NCBI RefSeq assembly: GCF_000308755.1
Contig: NZ_BAGF01000007.1
Coordinates: forward strand, 1 to 64,000
DNA: 64,000 bases
DNA from: Nocardia pneumoniae NBRC 100136
Lineage (GTDB): Bacteria > Actinomycetota > Actinomycetes > Mycobacteriales > Mycobacteriaceae
Direction: 5' to 3'
Made by a program: the position numbers and the translations under genes. Positions within the stretch are counted from its first letter, which is position 1. Each line of letters begins with the position of its first letter. Positions 61,196 to 64,000 of this stretch are shown here, one piece after another. The notes under the pieces are model-generated. The model searched no databases. It was not told the origin of the DNA and saw only the letters and a program-made list of their open reading frames with translations.

Positions 61196-61903
61196 TCACC
61201 CGATATAGCGCTGCAAGCGAGCCGAGAGGCGGGGTTCGAGGGGGCCGTCGGCGACAACGCGTTCTTCGACGTAGGCCAGGTCTCCGCCTTCGACGATGCC
61301 GTAGAGGCGCTTGGCGCCGCCGACGACGACGCCGGACTGACTGCGGATCACCACGTCGGTGGCCAGCTCCCAGGACGACTGGGTCAGCGCCTGTCCGTAG
61401 AACAGCTCGACGATGCCGCTGCTGTGCGTGAGCAACAGTTCGATGACCTCGTCGTTGCCGTCGATGCCGACCCGCCAGAAGCCGGTTTCGCGCAGATCGG
61501 GGCCGCCGTAGTTGCCTTCGGTGTCGATGACCCAGGACTTGGATTCCCAGGAGAGGAAGTCGCCGCCGTCATGCGAGACGACGATCTGCTGGCCGAACCG
61601 GTAGTCGCCGCGCTCGGGATCATTGCCTTCGCCTTCGCCGCGCCAGACGCCGACCAGCGGCAGCAGCGCGAGCATCGAGGCGCTCAGATCCGGCCCGAGC
61701 CGCAGATTGGCGGTGTCCTCGGGTAGCGGCAGGTCCGGCAAGACCGGGATATTGCGGACGCCGGTCGATTTCGCCCGTTCGGCAGCGTCGGCCACGGCTT
61801 GGTCGCCGCTGCGGCGTGCAGCGGTGTCGGCCGGAGCGTTGCCGTTCAGTTGTTCACTCGCTCGCTCGGCCGGATCGGAACCTTCGCTCGCGAGTTCGCT
61901 CAT
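61196..61903 (-). CDS. nitrobindin-like heme-binding beta-barrel protein (FABP-like, Rv0813c-like)
   Basis: A 235-residue protein. An acidic, low-complexity N-terminal 65 residues ([20 protein letters not shown]) precede the barrel: [81 protein letters not shown], and a C-terminal [10 protein letters not shown]. It matches the THAP4/nitrobindin-like family, which binds ferric heme and reacts with NO or peroxynitrite; the candidate axial His is in LTHSSG or at the end. Its ATG overlaps the stop of a 31-codon membrane-peptide gene. Confidence 0.88.
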   Translation of the reverse strand: MSELASEGSDPAERASEQLNGNAPADTAARRSGDQAVADAAERAKSTGVRNIPVLPDLPLPEDTANLRLGPDLSASMLALLPLVGVWRGEGEGNDPERGDYRFGQQIVVSHDGGDFLSWESKSWVIDTEGNYGGPDLRETGFWRVGIDGNDEVIELLLTHSSGIVELFYGQALTQSSWELATDVVIRSQSGVVVGGAKRLYGIVEGGDLAYVEERVVADGPLEPRLSARLQRYIG

Positions 61904-61995
61904 GATTCGGTGAACAGCCGGTAGAAGACGTACAGGCCGAACCAGCCGATCAGCACGGCCACAGCCACCAGCAGAATCTCGAAGAAGAGGACCAC
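61900..61995 (-). CDS. 31-residue single-helix membrane protein
   Basis: Sequence begins [20 protein letters not shown] and ends VFYRLFTES: one hydrophobic helix with a short basic/acidic tail. TAGACT (62008-62003, minus strand) is seven bases before the GTG, so the mRNA is leaderless, and the TGA overlaps the nitrobindin-like ATG (ATGA). Small membrane proteins of this kind occur upstream of the same gene in other actinobacteria, to my recollection. Function unknown; it may tether or regulate the downstream product. Confidence 0.65.
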   Translation of the reverse strand: MVLFFEILLVAVAVLIGWFGLYVFYRLFTES

Positions 61996-62032
61996 GATTT
62001 GGAGTCTAACGACACCCGAGCCGCCGCACGCA

Positions 62033-62075
62033 AACGGCCCCGGTGCTTCCCTGAGAGGAAAGCGCCGAGGCCGTT
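62033..62075 (-). terminator. terminator of the sulfur operon
   Basis: Arms AACGGCCCCGGTGCTTCC and GGAAAGCGCCGAGGCCGTT pair along about 17 positions with G-U pairs and a short loop. It lies 17 bases beyond the DUF1416 stop on the minus strand. Confidence 0.65.
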
Positions 62076-62091
62076 CGGCGAGTGCGGTGTC

Positions 62092-62397
62092 CTACTTCGC
62101 GACCGCGACGTCGACCGCGTGGATGCCCGCGCCCTCGGGGCGCACTTCGGCGGAGCCGTTGCCCGCCGAGGACAGCGCGCGGACGGTCCACGCGCCGGGC
62201 GCCGCGAAGAACCGGAAGTCACCGGTGCCGGACGCGACGACCTCGGCGGTGAAATCACCGTTGCCGTCGAGCAGGCGCACGAACGCGCCGCCCACCGGCT
62301 GGCCGTCGGTGCTCAGGACGCGGCCGGTGATGACCGTCTCCTTCTCCACATCGACGCCGGCCGGGATGGCCTGACCCTGTGTCGGTGCTGCACACAT
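62092..62397 (-). CDS. DUF1416 family protein (SseC-like)
   Basis: A 101-residue beta-sandwich protein (VITGRVLSTDGQPVGGAFVRLLDGNGDFTAEVVASGTGDFRFFAAPGAWTVRALSSAGNGSAEVRPEGAGIHAVDVAVAK), matching DUF1416, annotated SseC2 in M. tuberculosis. It starts MCAAPTQGQ and lies five bases after the sulfurtransferase stop, so the two are co-translated. The fold resembles carboxypeptidase regulatory-like domains; the role in sulfur transfer is only inferred from constant linkage. Confidence 0.92.
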   Translation of the reverse strand: MCAAPTQGQAIPAGVDVEKETVITGRVLSTDGQPVGGAFVRLLDGNGDFTAEVVASGTGDFRFFAAPGAWTVRALSSAGNGSAEVRPEGAGIHAVDVAVAK

Positions 62398-62402
62398 ATT
62401 GA

Positions 62403-63236
62403 TTACTCTCCCAACTCGATCGGTGCGCCGACGAGGGAGCCGTACTCGGTCCAGCTCCCGTCGTAGTTCTTGACATTCTGGTGGCCGAGCAGTTCCTGCA
62501 GGACGAACCAGGTGTGCGAGGAACGCTCACCGATCCGGCAGTACGCGATGGTCTCCTTCTCGCCGTCCAGCCCGGCCTCCTTGTAGATCTCGGCCAGTTC
62601 TTCGTCCGACTTGAAGGTGCCGTCCTCGTTCGCGGCCTTGCTCCATGGCACGTTGATGGCGCCGGGAATGTGGCCGGGACGCTGGCTCTGCTCCTGCGGC
62701 AGGTGCGCGGGAGCGAGGATCTTGCCGGTGAACTCGTCGGGCGAACGCACGTCGACCAGGTTCTTGGTGCCGATGGCCGCGATGACCTCGTCGCGGAAGG
62801 CGCGGATCGACAGGTCCGGCGCGGCGGCCTTGTACTGGGTCGCCGGTCGGGTGACCGGTTCGGTGGACAGCGGGCGGCCGTCCAGCTCCCACTTCTTGCG
62901 GCCACCGTCGAGCAGCTTGACGTTGTTGTGGCCGTACAGCTTGAAGTACCAGTAGGCGTACGCGGCGAACCAGTTGTTGTTGCCGCCGTACAGGATGACC
63001 TCGTCGTCGTTCGAGATGCCGCGTGCCGAGAGCAGGTCGGAGAACTGCTCCTGGTTCACGAAGTCGCGACGAACCTGATCCTGCAGGTCCTTCTTCCAGT
63101 CGAGCCGGACGGCACCCTCGATGTGGCCCCCGTCGTAGGCGGAGGTGTCCTCGTCGACCTCGACGAAGACGACGCCGGGGGCGTTGAGGTTCTCTTCGGC
63201 CCAGTCAACGGAGACCAGGACATCGGAGCGAGCCAT
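62403..63236 (-). CDS. thiosulfate sulfurtransferase, two rhodanese domains (CysA2/SseA-like)
   Basis: A 277-residue tandem-rhodanese enzyme. The inactive N-terminal domain has VSVDWAEENLNAPGVVFVEVDEDTSAYDGGHIEGAVRLDW; the C-terminal domain has LVDVRSPDEFTGK, HIPGAINVPWSKA and the active-site loop AYCRIGERSSHTWFVL with catalytic cysteine. Transfers sulfane sulfur from thiosulfate to cyanide or thiol acceptors. ATG start with GAAAGGAAAAC upstream. Middle gene of the operon DUF4395-sulfurtransferase-DUF1416, under a polycysteine leader. Confidence 0.95.
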   Translation of the reverse strand: MARSDVLVSVDWAEENLNAPGVVFVEVDEDTSAYDGGHIEGAVRLDWKKDLQDQVRRDFVNQEQFSDLLSARGISNDDEVILYGGNNNWFAAYAYWYFKLYGHNNVKLLDGGRKKWELDGRPLSTEPVTRPATQYKAAAPDLSIRAFRDEVIAAIGTKNLVDVRSPDEFTGKILAPAHLPQEQSQRPGHIPGAINVPWSKAANEDGTFKSDEELAEIYKEAGLDGEKETIAYCRIGERSSHTWFVLQELLGHQNVKNYDGSWTEYGSLVGAPIELGE

Positions 63237-63266
63237 TGTTTTCCTTTCAGAGATGACTTGCAGGGT

Positions 63267-63830
63267 TCAGTTCGATGCCGGGGATCCGGCGGGGTGCGCG
63301 TCAGGCCTGGACGCCCGCGCGCCCACGGAGGGCTCGCGAACACCGCTGTCCAGACCAGTCCGGCGGAGACGGGCGACCAGCGGATAGATCTGGCAACCCA
63401 GGCAGATCCCGAACGCCGCGTTCAGGAACGCCGCGAACAGGGCGAAGCCGGCGAATACGGCGCCGACGACTGTGGAGCCGAGCGCGAAGCCCAGCAGGCT
63501 GACGGCCGCGAAGACGAAGCCGAGCAACTGTGCGAACCGCAGCGGAGCCACCGGCTCGGTCGCACTGGTGGGCGCGACCCGCGGCGCGGCGAACGTGGCG
63601 TAGATCCGGCCGTACGGGTGGCGGCGTGGACCGTAGGCGGCGCCGATGGCGAACGCGACCGCCTGCAGGCCGATCAGCACTGCCGCGGCGACCGCGGAGA
63701 ACGCGGCGGCGACCAGGACCAGAACGAGGACCCCGGTGGTGACCCATGCGGTGAAGCGGGGTCCGCGGATGTCGACCTGGTCGGTCGAAGGAGAGACGAT
63801 TCCGGAATTATTGCGGATTTCGGTGGACAT
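63267..63830 (-). CDS. DUF4395 membrane protein
   Basis: A 187-residue protein with four hydrophobic segments (GVLVLVLVAAAFSAVAAAVLIGLQAVAFAIG; FAQLLGFVFAAVSLLGFALGSTVVGAVFAGFALFAAFLNAAFGI) and a conserved CLGCQIYPLVARL after the last helix, where two cysteines could form a redox pair. Matches DUF4395, typically linked to sulfurtransferase genes. First structural gene of the sulfur operon. CAGGAG lies before the ATG. The 120-base stretch between it and the leader peptide is likely the attenuator region. Confidence 0.9.
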   Translation of the reverse strand: MSTEIRNNSGIVSPSTDQVDIRGPRFTAWVTTGVLVLVLVAAAFSAVAAAVLIGLQAVAFAIGAAYGPRRHPYGRIYATFAAPRVAPTSATEPVAPLRFAQLLGFVFAAVSLLGFALGSTVVGAVFAGFALFAAFLNAAFGICLGCQIYPLVARLRRTGLDSGVREPSVGARASRPDAHPAGSPASN

Positions 63831-63950
63831 TGTGCGTACTCCTGCGCTGAATAAGTCTGATAACTGGAAAATTGCCAGTTCGCCGGGGATCAGGAGATCA
63901 CTCGCGCGGCGGGCAGCGGTCGGCGTCAGGGAATTGGGAAGGCCGACCGA

Positions 63951-63995
63951 TCAGCGGCACAGGCAGCAACAACCACCGAGCCGACACAGATCCAC
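63951..63995 (-). CDS. polycysteine leader peptide (cysteine attenuator uORF)
   Basis: GTG-initiated 14-codon ORF encoding VDLCRLGGCCCLCR, with five cysteines, upstream of the DUF4395-sulfurtransferase-DUF1416 operon on the same strand. In mycobacteria, leaderless polycysteine uORFs ahead of the equivalent operon act as cysteine-responsive attenuators: ribosome stalling at Cys codons in low cysteine allows downstream expression. Position, start type and Cys run match that model. The window ends five bases upstream, so the promoter cannot be seen. Confidence 0.75.
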   Translation of the reverse strand: MDLCRLGGCCCLCR

Positions 63996-64000
63996 TGTGC

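Overview
The window is a high-GC actinobacterial chromosome segment that I read as Nocardia or a very close relative. Evidence: GC-ending codons throughout, many GTG/TTG starts, LGFP cell-wall-binding repeats typical of mycolic-acid bacteria, a DUF3073 gene, and a gene order (purD, purB, HIT, ptrB, purSQ, M18 peptidase, purL, sterol-carrier-like gene, purF, purM, DUF3073, ygfZ, class IV aminotransferase, nitrobindin-like gene, DUF1416 and sulfurtransferase) that I recall as the de novo purine region of Mycobacterium tuberculosis (about Rv0772 to Rv0815c). No tRNA, rRNA, CRISPR array or insertion sequence was seen.

Layout. 0-5.6 kb: a TPR-type XRE regulator, a small unknown gene, an endolysin-like DUF1906/amidase/LGFP protein, and an Old Yellow Enzyme (OYE) gene divergent from a MarR regulator. 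5.8-13.7 kb: HIT protein, PH-domain protein, purD, M23 endopeptidase, aminotransferase, TetR regulator, purB and a second HIT protein. 13.7-24.8 kb: a second OYE gene with a MerR regulator, oligopeptidase B, DUF2334 protein, glutamate decarboxylase, M20 peptidase, metallo-beta-lactamase-fold protein, purS-purQ, and a cytoplasmic binding protein divergent from a MarR regulator. 25-37.4 kb: M18 aminopeptidase, GT87 mannosyltransferase-like protein, purL, small membrane protein, abhydrolase/CPBP pair, sterol-carrier-like protein, DUF3533 membrane protein and purF. 37.4-47.9 kb: a block between purF and purM, which I recall as adjacent in M. tuberculosis. It carries a Phd/VapC toxin-antitoxin pair, a three-gene unknown operon divergent from an XRE-TPR regulator, a DUF6879 gene and a dipeptide-type ABC transporter. 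48-54 kb: purM, DUF3073, asparaginase, MOSC, YgfZ and class IV aminotransferase. 54-61 kb: cydABDC for cytochrome bd. 61-64 kb: nitrobindin-like gene and a sulfur operon (DUF4395, sulfurtransferase, DUF1416) preceded by a polycysteine leader peptide.

Functionally the backbone supplies seven purine-biosynthesis genes (purD, B, S, Q, L, F, M) with peptidases, redox enzymes, an alternative terminal oxidase and sulfur transfer. Fifteen genes have a TANNNT box 6 or 7 bases before the start codon, which suggests leaderless transcripts; I used this to choose several starts.

Three non-coding themes stand out. One is a dispersed intergenic repeat, in six copies here, one of which supplies the purD stop codon. 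The second is a short recurrent ORF ending in the encoded string RTTEPSxSE that bridges neighbouring genes by GTGA overlaps. The third is a set of local tandem repeats (65 bp, 134-135 bp and 24 bp).
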